A DNA stretch of 64,000 nucleotides from an uncultured Pelagibacteraceae bacterium (GCA_902618695.1 CACNCB010000004.1:1-64000); one strand, 5' to 3'. Shown: positions 35,152 through 45,881, numbered from the stretch's first letter. Notes: generated by a model from the sequence alone, not told the origin. Numbers and translations are program-made.

Positions 35152-35424
35152 CTATATTAAAGCTAAATTTCTAGCCCTTTTAATTGAAAGAGATAGCTCT
35201 CGTTGTTTTTTTTGAGAAACATTTGTTATTCTTGAAGGTAAAATTTTACCATTTTCAGATACATATTTTTTTAAAAGTTTAATATTTTTATAATTTACTT
35301 CTGGAGCACCTTTCACAGATAAAGGGCAAGTTTTTTTAAATTTGTATTTATTTGGCTGAAAAATACTCAGTTTTGCAAAATTATTTTGCTTCCCTTTTTT
35401 GTTTCCACTTTGTCTTTTTGGCAT
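35152..35424 (-). CDS. rpsR: 30S ribosomal protein S18
   Basis: A 90-aa basic protein. It contains the S18 core [19 protein letters not shown], followed by [22 protein letters not shown]. The N-terminal extension is lysine-rich. Its start shares a base with the rpsF stop, so both are coupled; S6 and S18 bind each other on the small subunit. Confidence 0.95.
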   Translation of the reverse strand: MPKRQSGNKKGKQNNFAKLSIFQPNKYKFKKTCPLSVKGAPEVNYKNIKLLKKYVSENGKILPSRITNVSQKKQRELSLSIKRARNLALI

Positions 35425-35777
35425 TAGTTTTTAGCGCTTTCTTTTTTTTCACTATCTTCTTTTTTTCCAAAATAGTTTGTTTCTAAATCAAATTTATTTA
35501 CTCTAACTGTTAAATATCTTAGTAATTTTTTATCAATAGCTTCATTTTTTTCTAATTCATCAATCACATTCCCTTTACCTTTAATCTTAAAGTGAATGTA
35601 ACTACCTTTTTTATTCTTTTTAATAAGATATGATAAGTTTAGTAATCCCCAGTTCTCGGTTTTAACAACTTCTCCATCATTTTTTTCAACTATTTTAGAA
35701 TATTTCTCAGTGAGTTGCTTTAATTCACTCGGTGAAGTATCTTGCCTAGCTATTATAGTATGTTCGTATAAATTCAT
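35424..35777 (-). CDS. rpsF: 30S ribosomal protein S6
   Basis: A 117-aa protein with the S6 beginning [13 protein letters not shown], the [20 protein letters not shown] core and a lysine/glutamate-rich tail. It is first gene of rpsF-rpsR-rplI with a promoter candidate at 35810-35837, and is divergent from fabD. Confidence 0.95.
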   Translation of the reverse strand: MNLYEHTIIARQDTSPSELKQLTEKYSKIVEKNDGEVVKTENWGLLNLSYLIKKNKKGSYIHFKIKGKGNVIDELEKNEAIDKKLLRYLTVRVNKFDLETNYFGKKEDSEKKESAKN

Positions 35778-35809
35778 TTAAGTTCTTTAATAAAAAGTGA
35801 GGATATACT

Positions 35810-35837
35810 ATTATAAAAGTTCAATTACAATAGTTAA
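35810..35837 (-). promoter_or_regulatory. Promoter candidate for rpsF-rpsR-rplI
   Basis: On the minus strand TTAACT at 35837-35832 and a perfect TATAAT at 35815-35810 are 16 nt apart. The -10 lies about 33 nt upstream of the rpsF ATG, giving a short leader. This is the best sigma-70-like match in the rpsF-fabD divergent gap. Confidence 0.5.
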
Positions 35838-35864
35838 AAAGGCAAAATAATTAGTTTTTTTTAT

Positions 35865-36791
35865 ATGTTTTCAGTAATTTTTCCAGGTCAGGGATCTCAA
35901 ATAGTAGGTATGGGAAAAGAGCTTTATGATAAATTTAATATAGTAAAAGACTTTTTTAAACAGGCAGATGACATACTAAATTTTTCTATCTCAAAACTTA
36001 TTCTAGAAGGACCAAAAGAAGAGTTAGATTTAACAACCAATACACAGCCAGCAATATATCTAATAAGCTATTCAATATTTAATCTTGTAAAAAATGAATT
36101 TAACTTGGATTTAAATAAAGCGAAGTACTTTGCTGGACATTCTTTAGGTGAATATTCAGCTTTATCATGTGCAGGATATCTTGATTTTTCGGATACTTTA
36201 AAAATACTAAGAATTAGAGGAGACGCAATGCAAAACGCTGTGCCTAAAGGACAGGGAGGAATGGTTGCTGTATTAGGCTCATCAGTTGATGTGATTGAAA
36301 AAATTTTGACAGAGAATAAAGAAAATTTAAAAGCACAAATTGCAAATGATAATTCTGAAGGTCAAATTGTTTTAAGCGGAAAGACAGAAGATTTAGAAAA
36401 TTTAATTCAAATTTTAAAAGATAATTCAATAAAAAACATTAAGCTTCCAGTAAGTGCACCCTTCCACTGCGATTTGATGAATAATGCAACAAAAATTATG
36501 TCAGAGGAGTTGAATAAACTTAATTTTAAAAATGGACAAAATAAATTAATTTCAAACGTTACTGCAAATGAAATTAAAGATCCAGTGGAGCTAAAAAATC
36601 TATTGATTAAGCAAATAGAAAATAGGGTTAAATGGAGAGAAAGTGTGATTAATATGATAGAAAATAATGTAAACCATTTTATAGAAATTGGACCTGGGAA
36701 AGTTTTGTCAGGTTTGGTAAAAAGAATTAATAGAGATGTAAAAATTGATACAATTAACAGTCAAAATGATATTGAAGGTTTGAAAATATGA
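35865..36791 (+). CDS. fabD: Malonyl-CoA:ACP transacylase
   Basis: Loads malonyl groups onto acyl carrier protein. The 308-aa protein starts FSVIFPGQGSQIVGMGKEL and has the nucleophile S93 in GHSLGEYSAL and the catalytic histidine in SAPFHCDLM near 199. It overlaps fabG by 4 nt and leads the fabD-fabG-acpP set. Confidence 0.94.
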   Translation: MFSVIFPGQGSQIVGMGKELYDKFNIVKDFFKQADDILNFSISKLILEGPKEELDLTTNTQPAIYLISYSIFNLVKNEFNLDLNKAKYFAGHSLGEYSALSCAGYLDFSDTLKILRIRGDAMQNAVPKGQGGMVAVLGSSVDVIEKILTENKENLKAQIANDNSEGQIVLSGKTEDLENLIQILKDNSIKNIKLPVSAPFHCDLMNNATKIMSEELNKLNFKNGQNKLISNVTANEIKDPVELKNLLIKQIENRVKWRESVINMIENNVNHFIEIGPGKVLSGLVKRINRDVKIDTINSQNDIEGLKI

Positions 36792-37525
36792 TAGATTTAA
36801 AAGGTAAAAATATTATTGTTACAGGTGCTTCAGGTGGGATAGGAAATTCGATAATTGAAAAATTAAATCAATCAGGAGCAAACATTTTAGCTTCAGGTAC
36901 AAGAAAAGAAAAACTTGAGGAACTAAAAGGTAAATATGAAAATATCAAAATATTAAAATTTGATATTTCTCAAAGTGATAAAATTGAGGAGTTTGTTGAA
37001 CACGCAACCAAAGAACTTGGTGGCAATTTAGATTGCATAGTTAATAATGCAGGCATTACCCAGGATAATTTAGCAATAAGAATGAGCCTAGATGAATGGA
37101 AAAAAGTAATTGATGTTAATTTAACATCAACTTTTTTAATGAGCAAGTCAGCGATTAAAAAAATGCTTAAAAATAAATCTGGAAAGGTTGTTAATATTAC
37201 TTCAGTTGTTGGACATACAGGTAATTTAGGACAGGCTAATTACACTGCTTCTAAGGCAGGTATAATTGCAATGTCTAAGAGTTTAGCAATAGAATATGCT
37301 AAGAAAAATATAAATATAAATTGTATTTCACCTGGTTTTATCAAAACAGCGATGACGGATAAATTAGATGATAAATTTAAAGACATTATTATATCAAAAA
37401 TTCCTTCTGCCAGACTAGGAGAACCAGATGATATCGCAAATGCAGTACTTTTTTTGTGCTCAAGCCACTCAAGTTATATAAATGGTGAAACCCTGCATGT
37501 TAATGGAGGCATGTATATGGCTTGA
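36788..37525 (+). CDS. fabG: 3-oxoacyl-ACP reductase
   Basis: NADPH-dependent reduction of beta-ketoacyl-ACP. The 245-aa short-chain dehydrogenase has TGASGGIG at 12-19, NNAGIT, the catalytic YxxxK in NYTASKAG and the NCISPGFIKTAMTD segment typical of FabG. It is coupled to fabD and followed after 48 nt by acpP. Confidence 0.94.
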   Translation: MIDLKGKNIIVTGASGGIGNSIIEKLNQSGANILASGTRKEKLEELKGKYENIKILKFDISQSDKIEEFVEHATKELGGNLDCIVNNAGITQDNLAIRMSLDEWKKVIDVNLTSTFLMSKSAIKKMLKNKSGKVVNITSVVGHTGNLGQANYTASKAGIIAMSKSLAIEYAKKNININCISPGFIKTAMTDKLDDKFKDIIISKIPSARLGEPDDIANAVLFLCSSHSSYINGETLHVNGGMYMA

Positions 37526-37573
37526 CAAAATAGGTTTTTAAACTATTAAGAATTTATAACGAAAAGGATCAAT

Positions 37574-37813
37574 ATGTCAGAAGACGTTTCAAGCAAAGTA
37601 AAGAAAATTGTAGCTGATCACTTAGGTATCGATGAAACAAAAGTAACTGAAGAGTCGAGTTTTATTGATGATTTGGGAGCAGATAGTTTAGATACTGTTG
37701 AATTAGTGATGGCTTTTGAGGAAGAGTTTGGATCTGAAATTTCAGACAGTGAAGCTGAGAAAATTTTAACTGTAGGCGATGCAGTTAAGTTTATCGAGGG
37801 AAAAGCTAACTAG
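37574..37813 (+). CDS. acpP: Acyl carrier protein
   Basis: A 79-aa acidic protein with the phosphopantetheine site [12 protein letters not shown] (serine S38). A good GAAAAGGA ribosome site precedes the ATG. It is normally followed by fabF, but here guanylate kinase begins 8 nt later. Confidence 0.96.
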   Translation: MSEDVSSKVKKIVADHLGIDETKVTEESSFIDDLGADSLDTVELVMAFEEEFGSEISDSEAEKILTVGDAVKFIEGKAN

Positions 37814-37821
37814 AAATTTTA

Positions 37822-38454
37822 ATGCCATCAGAAAAAGATGGAGTAATGATAATATTATCATCTCCTTCCGGAGCAGGTAAAACTACATTGGTTAAAAAAT
37901 TGTCTGAAATTGATAATTATGAAATTTCAATATCACACACCACTAGACAACCAAGGCCTAATGAGAATCAAAACAAAGATTATTTTTTTGTAGATGAATC
38001 TGAGTTTAAAAGACTCATTAAAAATGAAGAATTTCTTGAATATGCAAAAGTCTTCAATAATTTTTATGGAACAACAAGAACACCAGTTATAGATAAACTT
38101 AATAAAAGTAAAAACGTCCTTTTCGACATTGATTGGCAGGGTGCTGATCAAATAAAAAATAAGAAATTAGATTATAAATTAATTACTTTTTTCATTCTAC
38201 CCCCAAGTAAAGAGGTATTATTTGAAAGATTATCCAAACGACACATGAACGATAAAATAGTAGCTGAAGAAAGAATGAAACAATTTGAAAGAGATGTGTT
38301 GCATTGGATAAATTATGACTATGTCGTTATAAATAATGATTTAAATGAATGTTATAATAAAATAACAAATTTAATTGATGCAGTAATGAACAATGGTTCT
38401 AAAGATTATGACTTAGATTATATTAGACGCCATGTCAATAATCTAACTTCTTAA
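37822..38454 (+). CDS. gmk: Guanylate kinase
   Basis: Phosphorylates GMP to GDP. The 210-aa protein has the P-loop [10 protein letters not shown] near 12-21, the GMP-binding [11 protein letters not shown] stretch and a lid ending [17 protein letters not shown]. It directly follows acpP and converges with rsmA, sharing 12 nt of overlapping 3' ends. Confidence 0.95.
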   Translation: MPSEKDGVMIILSSPSGAGKTTLVKKLSEIDNYEISISHTTRQPRPNENQNKDYFFVDESEFKRLIKNEEFLEYAKVFNNFYGTTRTPVIDKLNKSKNVLFDIDWQGADQIKNKKLDYKLITFFILPPSKEVLFERLSKRHMNDKIVAEERMKQFERDVLHWINYDYVVINNDLNECYNKITNLIDAVMNNGSKDYDLDYIRRHVNNLTS

Positions 38455-39228
38455 GTTTTCATACTCGATAGCTAATTTGTAATAAGTTTCTAGATTTAAG
38501 TTTTGTGGTCTCATGTTCAAATTAATTTTAAGTTTATCTAAAACTCTTTTATCTCCATTAAAAAGTTGATTAAAAGGTTTTTTTAACATTTTTCTTCTCT
38601 GATTAAAAAATATTTTGGTAATTTTGGATAAGTTACTTGGATCTTTAATTTTTAAAAAATTTTTTTTAGGATAAAAAATTAACAATGAACTATCTATTTT
38701 TGGCTTTGGGAGGAAAGCATTTGGTTTAATATCACAAATTTTTTCTATATTAAGTTTCCAATTACAAATTATTGATAATCTTCCATAATTTGGAGTATTA
38801 AATTTAGCAATAATTCTGTTAGCAACTTCTTTTTGAAACATTAAAATTAGACAATCAAACCAAAAATCTTCTTTTAGATTTAATATCCATTTATTAAGAA
38901 TTTCGGTTGAAATATTGTATGGCAAATTTCCAAAGACGATTACTTTATCTTTAAATAACAATGTTTCATCTACACTTAAAATGTCTTCATTAATAACTTG
39001 AATTTGATTATTAAAATTATCTTTAAGATATTCTGCTAATTTATTATCTTTTTCAATTACAATAAGTTTTTTAGGTTTTTTTTCTAAAATAGATCTAGTT
39101 AAATTTCCTGTACCAGGACCAATCTCTAATATAGTTTTATCATTTATGTTAACTGCGTTTGTAATTTTCTTTAAAATATTATTATCAATTAAAAAATTTT
39201 GACCTAAACTTTTTTTCGCTTTAATCAA
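38443..39228 (-). CDS. rsmA: 16S rRNA adenine dimethyltransferase (KsgA)
   Basis: Dimethylates the two adjacent adenines in the 3' end of 16S rRNA. The 261-aa protein has [14 protein letters not shown] at the start, SAM motif [11 protein letters not shown], and the catalytic [10 protein letters not shown]. It overlaps pdxA by 4 nt in the conserved rsmA-pdxA-surA-lptD order. Confidence 0.94.
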   Translation of the reverse strand: MIKAKKSLGQNFLIDNNILKKITNAVNINDKTILEIGPGTGNLTRSILEKKPKKLIVIEKDNKLAEYLKDNFNNQIQVINEDILSVDETLLFKDKVIVFGNLPYNISTEILNKWILNLKEDFWFDCLILMFQKEVANRIIAKFNTPNYGRLSIICNWKLNIEKICDIKPNAFLPKPKIDSSLLIFYPKKNFLKIKDPSNLSKITKIFFNQRRKMLKKPFNQLFNGDKRVLDKLKINLNMRPQNLNLETYYKLAIEYENLRS

Positions 39229-40187
39229 TTTGTATCCAAAAATTCAATAGCTCTTATTAAACTCAAAGGATTAGAAATATTTTTGCCTACCATTTTTTCA
39301 TTTGGACCATGATCAGGTGAAATTCGTGTAAATGGTAATCCTAAAGTGATGTTTATAGCATCGTATTCATATAATGTTTTGAGTGGTGTTAAAACTTGGT
39401 CATGATACATACCAACTATTACATTAAAATTTTTCCTATTATCTTTTAAAAAAATAGTATCTGCAGGATATGGTCCAGAAACATTAATTTTTTTTTTTAA
39501 ATATTTAACAGTAGGTTTGATAATTTTTTCATCCTCATCAAATTTATCTATAGTTTCACAGTGAGGATTTAGACCAAGAATTGCTATTTTTGGTTTATAT
39601 CCTAATTTATTTCTATAAAAATTATTTATAAGAATAATCTTTTCAGAAATATTTTTTCTATTAATTTTTTTAGTTATTTCTTTAATTGGTAAATGGGTAG
39701 TTACCGGACAAACTGAAAGTTTTTTATTATATATTAACATGCAAGTTTTGTTTCTTGAAACTTTATCAGAAATATATTCTGTCATTCCTAAATACCTCTT
39801 ATCTAAAAATTTTTTCTTTGAAATTGGCCCATTGATCAATTTATTCGTAATTTTTAGTCTTAAAATTTTGAAAGCAATTTCAAACGATTTTTTTATATAT
39901 AAATTTGAATTTTTTGAGATTTTACTGAACTTATTTTTTTTGTTATAATTAACATCGATAACATTTAAATACCTGTTACTTAATTTAACATTTTTAATTT
40001 CACTTATATTAATTAACTTTATTTTTTTTTTAAATTTAAACTTCTTAAGGTTAAGTTTTAATAAATTAACTGAGCAAATAAGTAATAAAGGGTTTTTGTA
40101 TTTTTTAGATTTAATGGCTTTAAAAAAAATCTCTAAAAAAATACTATTTGGTTCCCCATGAACAAGCAAGATAGGTTTATAACTCAT
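39225..40187 (-). CDS. pdxA: 4-hydroxythreonine-4-phosphate dehydrogenase
   Basis: Pyridoxal phosphate synthesis, DXP-dependent route. The 320-aa protein has NGPISKKKF near residues 118-126, GLNPHCE near residue 206, GPYPADTIF and the metal-binding GMYHDQVLTPLK. It is shorter and more lysine-rich than family average. It overlaps both surA-like and rsmA genes by a few nt. Confidence 0.9.
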   Translation of the reverse strand: MSYKPILLVHGEPNSIFLEIFFKAIKSKKYKNPLLLICSVNLLKLNLKKFKFKKKIKLINISEIKNVKLSNRYLNVIDVNYNKKNKFSKISKNSNLYIKKSFEIAFKILRLKITNKLINGPISKKKFLDKRYLGMTEYISDKVSRNKTCMLIYNKKLSVCPVTTHLPIKEITKKINRKNISEKIILINNFYRNKLGYKPKIAILGLNPHCETIDKFDEDEKIIKPTVKYLKKKINVSGPYPADTIFLKDNRKNFNVIVGMYHDQVLTPLKTLYEYDAINITLGLPFTRISPDHGPNEKMVGKNISNPLSLIRAIEFLDTN

Positions 40188-41127
40188 TTATATTAATATT
40201 TTTTTTAATTTTATTTAAGTAAGCTATTGAGAATCTTTCAAGTTGTTGATTTTTTTCAAACGAGACTCTACTTTTAAATATTTTATTTATATCAATTTTT
40301 CTTTCTAAATATTTTATATCATTAATCTTTAATAATATAATGTTATTAGCAATTTTAATAGGAGACGATAATTCCCCAATTTTTAAATTATCTAAAATTT
40401 TGTTAACTTTAGTTGATAGAGATGTTTCATTCACCCATCCTATTTTTCCACCATATTTTGCTGTTTCAGAAATGCTAAATAATGTTGCAGTATTTTCAAA
40501 TCCATTTATTTTATCGCTTTCGATAATTTTTTTATAAGTTTCGTTAATATCAATATTTTTTTCATACTCTATCTGTATTTCTGACAAATTATATTCCTTT
40601 ATCTTTTTGAGTTTTTTAACTTCGTTAGTTATTTCTTCCTTTATCAATTCATTATTAATAACAACTTGATTATTATATTTTCTAAAAATAAAATTATTCC
40701 AAAATATTTCAATTGAAATCTTTTCTTTTACAAATTTAAACTCTAAATTTAGATCATTTAAATATTTGATGAAGTCTTGCTCTGAAGTTATTCCATTTAC
40801 ACTATATAAACCTTTAATTATATCTTTTAAGTTTGGATCTTCTATGGAATAATCAATTGAAAAATATTTTTTAACTTCTAGTTCTTTAATTTTTTCATTA
40901 ATAATTGATTGTGTTGCCAAATTATTTAGTTTTTTATTATCTAAATTTTTTAATTTAGGATTCAACAAAATAAGATATTTTTTTTCTTTAATTATATCCA
41001 ATGAGGTAATTATCTCATTTTCAACCTTGAATAAAATTTTGCTTTCTATGGCTTTTGATTGAAAATTAAACAAACTCAAAAAACAAATAAAAATAAGTAT
41101 TTTTTTTTTCATTTTCAAAAAAATCAA
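40177..41127 (-). CDS. surA: SurA-like periplasmic peptidyl-prolyl isomerase/chaperone
   Basis: A 316-aa protein with a signal peptide (about 8-24, KKKILIFICFLSLF core). The N-terminal half is SurA_N-like. One parvulin/PPIC-type domain is visible at about 185-275 (SETAKYGGKIGWVNETSLS, then KIGELSSPIKIANNIILLKI). It helps fold outer-membrane proteins such as LptD, encoded directly upstream with overlapping ends. A single PPIC domain is fewer than the two in E. coli SurA. Confidence 0.85.
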   Translation of the reverse strand: MIFLKMKKKILIFICFLSLFNFQSKAIESKILFKVENEIITSLDIIKEKKYLILLNPKLKNLDNKKLNNLATQSIINEKIKELEVKKYFSIDYSIEDPNLKDIIKGLYSVNGITSEQDFIKYLNDLNLEFKFVKEKISIEIFWNNFIFRKYNNQVVINNELIKEEITNEVKKLKKIKEYNLSEIQIEYEKNIDINETYKKIIESDKINGFENTATLFSISETAKYGGKIGWVNETSLSTKVNKILDNLKIGELSSPIKIANNIILLKINDIKYLERKIDINKIFKSRVSFEKNQQLERFSIAYLNKIKKNININEL

Positions 41128-43691
41128 TTATCACCAAACGGAAGCAAAGAAAGTTCAAAGAATATTTCCTTTTCAGGTTTTAAATCAGAATCTCTATAAA
41201 ATTCTTTATTAAATTGAATTGAGGCTGTTAAACAATCATTTTTATATTTATAAATTAAATTGTAATATTCTGTAGCACTTAGTTCGTTATTCCTCCTAAC
41301 TTCAAAATTAATACTATTTCTCTTGTCTACTTCAAATGTAGTAAAATTAGAAGTGAAGCTTTCATTAATTATATTACTTTTTTCATCAATATATTCGAAA
41401 GTGGTTTTTAATTTATTAATATAAAAAGTTGTTGATAATGAGTCATAGTTTGATTTGTTAAAATTATTATCTAAAGCAAAATTGTAATTAAAATCTAAGT
41501 ATTTATTTGGAAAAACTTCGATATTACCAAAAATATCAGATGTTTTTTTTCCTATTGAGGAATTTTTTGGTAAATCTAAATTTTCTTTAGCTCTTATTAG
41601 GGAAGAAAGATCAATATTTAAAAAATCTTTTTTATCTGTTTTATTCCTTTTGTTATATGAAAGACCATAAGTAATTGAGCCACCACCTTCAACTGTCTCA
41701 TTATTTGCTATTCTATTAAAAGAAAAAATTTTAGAAGTATCTACTCTAAGGTAGTTGTTACTCAAATTTTTAGTTTCGTTAGGACTAAACATAAAAGAAA
41801 TTTTTGGGGTTAAATTTTCTGTGAAAGTAAAGTTTTCTTTTGATAAAGGAAATTTAATATTATACTGAAAAATAGTTGATAAAGATTGGTCAAATTTATC
41901 TTTATATTTGTCAGAATTATTAGCATCTACATTTACATTTTTTATTAATGTATTTAAATTCGTAACGAATCCTTTTTTAGAATAATTAATTTTTGATTTG
42001 TAAACCAAATCATTAATAAATAATCCTTCGTAAACATTAGTATTATACTGTCTCTGGCTTCCATAAAATTCAAAACTAATGTCATTTCCATTTTCAGTAC
42101 TTAAATTTTTTTCTAAATAATATTTTGGATAAATAAATTCAAATCTACTAGATTTATCTTTATTTAAATCCTCATATACCTCAAAAGAAGTATTAAATTT
42201 TAGATCTTTTTTATCGCCTTCAAATTCAATGTAAGAATATAACAAATCGTCATCTGTGATTAATTTTTTATTTTCAATATTGTACGTTTTCAAATAATGA
42301 TCATTATTAACTTTTTGGAAATTTAAATTAACATTACTTTTTTCAAAAAAATTATTTTTTAGTGAAAATTTAGAATTTGAAAAAAAATGCATCTTAGTTG
42401 TATTTTGTGAAGAGAAAAAATTAGTTCTGTACAAACTAAAATCTGCTATATGACTACTTGACTTGTTTTCTTGCCTGTACTCACTTTGAAATACTGCCTC
42501 ATCGTTTAAAAACAGCTTAGGTTTAAAAGTCATATCTTTATTGTCAGAAATTATATAGAAGTAGGGAATATCTACTGAGCTTCCTATATTCCTAGAGGAA
42601 CTAAATTTAGGAGTTAAAAATCCAGATTTTCTGTCAACAGATGGATCTGGATGTGAAAATTTTGGAAAGTAAAGTGCAGGAATGTCATATATTTTTAACC
42701 ATGCATTTTTATATTTAATTATTTTTTCATTTTTGTCATGTTCAATTTCTTCTGCATAAACACTCCAGGGAGGACATTCGTGGTCATCACTACATGTCGT
42801 AAAAACCCCTTTTTTTAAAAAAGATGATTTATTTTTTATTTTTATGCTTTTTGCACTTATTCTTGGATCATTTTCATCATTATTAAAAGAACTATTATTG
42901 AATTTTATTTTTAAGTCTCTACCAAGAACATTTTTGTTTGATGTATCAATCATAACATCATTTAAATAATATTTGTTCTCATCTTGGTCTACAAATTTAA
43001 TTTTTTTTCCAATAATACTATTTTTGTTTGGATTAAATACAAATCCATTTACTTCAAAGTAATTTTGGAAAACATCATTGATTTTTGTTAATTTTTTAGA
43101 GCTTATTTTTTTAGTTTTAATATCATAATTAAACTCTTCTAGATCAATAAAGTATAAATTATCATAAATTATTTTTGATTTTTTTTCTGAATATATTGTA
43201 TTTAGTTTTTTCGAGTAAAATACTTCTTCGCCATCACCAGTTATTTTATTTAATTTATCATTAAAAAAAATATTATCACTGAATTGGAATAGATTTGACT
43301 TTTTATAAAAGGTAACTTTAGAACTAGATAAATTTACTTTATTAATATTATCTACAAGGTTAACATTTCCGATTATTTCAATAATACCTAAATCTTCGTA
43401 ATAAATTATTTTTTCACTGGAAGAGTTTATATTATTTAATTTATCTTTAAAAACTACATTTCCAGAAATTATTAATTTTTTTAAATTATTTGAGTATTCA
43501 AAAAGATTTGCAGAGATACTTATGTTTTTATCAATTTCAATTTCTATATTATTTTTTCCAATAATGGTATTTCCATTATCTAAAATTCTAATCTCATCTG
43601 ATAAATACTTAAACTGTTGAGCAGATATTTGTACAACATTTAAAAAAAATATTAATAAAAAATATATTAAGGTTCTAAACTTATTTTTCAT
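41124..43691 (-). CDS. lptD: LPS-assembly outer-membrane protein LptD
   Basis: Inserts lipopolysaccharide into the outer leaflet. The 855-aa protein has a signal peptide, an N-terminal OstA/beta-jellyroll domain (repeated KIIYYEDLGIIEIIGNV-type strands, about 30-190) and a C-terminal beta-barrel. Cysteines such as those in TCSDDHECPPW near 302-312 may form the disulfides needed for function. It sits between surA and lptG with overlaps, the classical cluster. Confidence 0.9.
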   Translation of the reverse strand: MKNKFRTLIYFLLIFFLNVVQISAQQFKYLSDEIRILDNGNTIIGKNNIEIEIDKNISISANLFEYSNNLKKLIISGNVVFKDKLNNINSSSEKIIYYEDLGIIEIIGNVNLVDNINKVNLSSSKVTFYKKSNLFQFSDNIFFNDKLNKITGDGEEVFYSKKLNTIYSEKKSKIIYDNLYFIDLEEFNYDIKTKKISSKKLTKINDVFQNYFEVNGFVFNPNKNSIIGKKIKFVDQDENKYYLNDVMIDTSNKNVLGRDLKIKFNNSSFNNDENDPRISAKSIKIKNKSSFLKKGVFTTCSDDHECPPWSVYAEEIEHDKNEKIIKYKNAWLKIYDIPALYFPKFSHPDPSVDRKSGFLTPKFSSSRNIGSSVDIPYFYIISDNKDMTFKPKLFLNDEAVFQSEYRQENKSSSHIADFSLYRTNFFSSQNTTKMHFFSNSKFSLKNNFFEKSNVNLNFQKVNNDHYLKTYNIENKKLITDDDLLYSYIEFEGDKKDLKFNTSFEVYEDLNKDKSSRFEFIYPKYYLEKNLSTENGNDISFEFYGSQRQYNTNVYEGLFINDLVYKSKINYSKKGFVTNLNTLIKNVNVDANNSDKYKDKFDQSLSTIFQYNIKFPLSKENFTFTENLTPKISFMFSPNETKNLSNNYLRVDTSKIFSFNRIANNETVEGGGSITYGLSYNKRNKTDKKDFLNIDLSSLIRAKENLDLPKNSSIGKKTSDIFGNIEVFPNKYLDFNYNFALDNNFNKSNYDSLSTTFYINKLKTTFEYIDEKSNIINESFTSNFTTFEVDKRNSINFEVRRNNELSATEYYNLIYKYKNDCLTASIQFNKEFYRDSDLKPEKEIFFELSLLPFGDN

Positions 43692-44754
43692 TTATCCTCA
43701 CCATACCAATTCCAGTCAACATAGATACAATTACATGTGGTAGCCAAACGGACATTGTAATTGGAAGTTTATTATTTTCTCCCAATAGAGAAGAAAAATG
43801 ATTAATATAAAATATTAATACTGATAAAAATATTCCTATCAATAGATAAAAAATTTTAGGTTTATTTATTGGAACATTTAACATTAATACAGTTGCAAAT
43901 ATGGTTAATATTGTGAGATAAACTGGAAAAGCATATATTTTTTGCAAATGTAGATTTATGTTGTCAATTGAATATCCAACAGAAATGTAATCCTTTCTCA
44001 GCTTAAAGAGTTCCCACAAAGTCAGAGAGTTTAAATTTGAAAATAGTGTATTTATTCTTTCAGAATTAAAGTTTGTTTCAAATAGGATGCTATTTTCAAC
44101 TTTTCTCAAATTATTTTCAATAACTATTCCATTCTTTATATTCCAGACTTTTTCTAAAATATTAACATTTTTAGAATAAATATATTTACGAGGATTAAAA
44201 TTTTCATCAAATTCAGTAATTACAACGTTTTTTAAAACATTACCTTCTATGCTGTCCGCATTGATAATATTTATATTTCTATTAATTTCATCTTTTATCC
44301 AGATTCCGTTTTCAGTAATGACTGCTAAATACTTGTTATCAGATGCAAAATTATTTTTAATTTCAAGATAAATATGCTTTAATTTTGCAGAGAAATTGTA
44401 AAAAAAGATAATTAAAATTAAACTTATAACAAACGAAACTACTGCAATTATTCCTAAAATTTTAAAATTATCTATGCCAAAATTTTTTAAAATCATAATT
44501 TCATTTTTTTCTATTAAACTAATAATTAGAAATTGAGTAGATATTAAAAATATAAAAGGAAACACTTTGATTAATATTGTTGGTGCATTTAATAAATTTA
44601 ATAACAGGGGGTAATAAAGATGTTCAGATTTATCTTTGAAAAAATTTATTTCCTCAAACAAATTTAATAATAACACTAGTAAAAAGAATATTAAACTTAC
44701 GATTAGTATTTTTTTACAAAAATCAAAAATTAAATATCTTATATATGTCTTCAT
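43681..44754 (-). CDS. lptG: LPS export system permease LptG
   Basis: Inner-membrane subunit of the LptBFG transporter that lifts lipopolysaccharide out of the membrane. The 357-aa protein has six membrane segments flanking a periplasmic jellyroll (about 115-270). The opening MKTYIRYLIFDFCKKIL and C-terminal YLLIGIFLSVLIFYINHFSSLLGE are family-like. It is coupled to lptF and overlaps lptD. Confidence 0.86.
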   Translation of the reverse strand: MKTYIRYLIFDFCKKILIVSLIFFLLVLLLNLFEEINFFKDKSEHLYYPLLLNLLNAPTILIKVFPFIFLISTQFLIISLIEKNEIMILKNFGIDNFKILGIIAVVSFVISLILIIFFYNFSAKLKHIYLEIKNNFASDNKYLAVITENGIWIKDEINRNINIINADSIEGNVLKNVVITEFDENFNPRKYIYSKNVNILEKVWNIKNGIVIENNLRKVENSILFETNFNSERINTLFSNLNSLTLWELFKLRKDYISVGYSIDNINLHLQKIYAFPVYLTILTIFATVLMLNVPINKPKIFYLLIGIFLSVLIFYINHFSSLLGENNKLPITMSVWLPHVIVSMLTGIGMVRINEK

Positions 44755-45881
44755 AAATTATTTTTTTTTAAAAGAAATAAATATATTGTAAACAATAGTA
44801 AAACAGGAATGATCAATATAATTAAATCATTGGATAATTTATTGCCAGAGTATTTGACTATAACTTCAGAAAAAAAGATAACAAAAAAACCTAACATGAA
44901 TATTAAAACTTTATTTAAGTAATTAAATTTACTGAATTTACTATTTACCAGTAATATACATGCTATAAGACAAATTACAGGTATATATAAAGGAACAAAA
45001 AATCTTTTAAAGATTTCCTGAGTAATATCCTTATAACTATCTTTTGAACAAACAAGTTCATTTTCATCGATAAAAAATTTTTTTTTATAATTTATATTAT
45101 TTAAAAAGCACTTGATAATATTTGAAGTTTTATTTTCTTGTATCTTTGGTATTATTGTTGTCTTAGTTGTGAATTTTGATAGATTAAATTCAAAATTTTC
45201 AAATTTAAAACTTGAAAAATTTTTTTGATTATTAGCACTAAAAATTTCTCCATTTAATAGAATTAAATAATTTTTATTATTTTTTTTTACAATTTTTCCT
45301 TCATTCGCTACAATTATCTGAAAGTCTATACCATCTTTACCCTCATCTTTAATCAAAATATTTTTCATTATTTTGCTATTTTTACTTTGCTCATCAACAT
45401 AGATTGTTAAGTTTGATAAAGTATCAATAAATTTTTTTTCTTTAATTAATGATGGAAAAAAATCAATATTTGAACTCCTTATAAAAGATTTTCCTAAATT
45501 TTGAGTTTTTGGAGAGATATAAGAATTAAAAAATAATTGTAAAATGACTAAAAAAATAGAAAAAAACAAGATTTTATTAATAAATTGTATTTTTGATATT
45601 CCTATTGTCCAAAAAATTGATATTTCGTTATTATCATCGTATTTAACTAAAACAAAAAAAATAGATATAAATAATGAAACTAAAAATAGTTTAGATAAAA
45701 TTTTAGGAAAATTCATTAGAGTATAAAGAAAATAAACTCTAAAACCATGCCCATCTTCAGATACAAAATCTAAGTAATTTACAGCTTGGATAACCCAAAC
45801 GATCAAAGATAAGGAAAATGACAGTAATACAAAAGCGAAAAATGCGTCAAATATAAATTTTCTAAATATTAATTTTTTCAT
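44751..45881 (-). CDS. lptF: LPS export system permease LptF
   Basis: Partner of LptG with the same layout: LIFRKFIFDAFFAFVLLSFSL for the first membrane segment, a periplasmic domain at about 130-290 and three C-terminal segments. It is 376 aa. As in many Proteobacteria lptF is encoded before lptG, next to a divergent pepA, which strengthens the assignment. F/G distinction rests on order. Confidence 0.84.
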   Translation of the reverse strand: MKKLIFRKFIFDAFFAFVLLSFSLSLIVWVIQAVNYLDFVSEDGHGFRVYFLYTLMNFPKILSKLFLVSLFISIFFVLVKYDDNNEISIFWTIGISKIQFINKILFFSIFLVILQLFFNSYISPKTQNLGKSFIRSSNIDFFPSLIKEKKFIDTLSNLTIYVDEQSKNSKIMKNILIKDEGKDGIDFQIIVANEGKIVKKNNKNYLILLNGEIFSANNQKNFSSFKFENFEFNLSKFTTKTTIIPKIQENKTSNIIKCFLNNINYKKKFFIDENELVCSKDSYKDITQEIFKRFFVPLYIPVICLIACILLVNSKFSKFNYLNKVLIFMLGFFVIFFSEVIVKYSGNKLSNDLIILIIPVLLLFTIYLFLLKKNNL

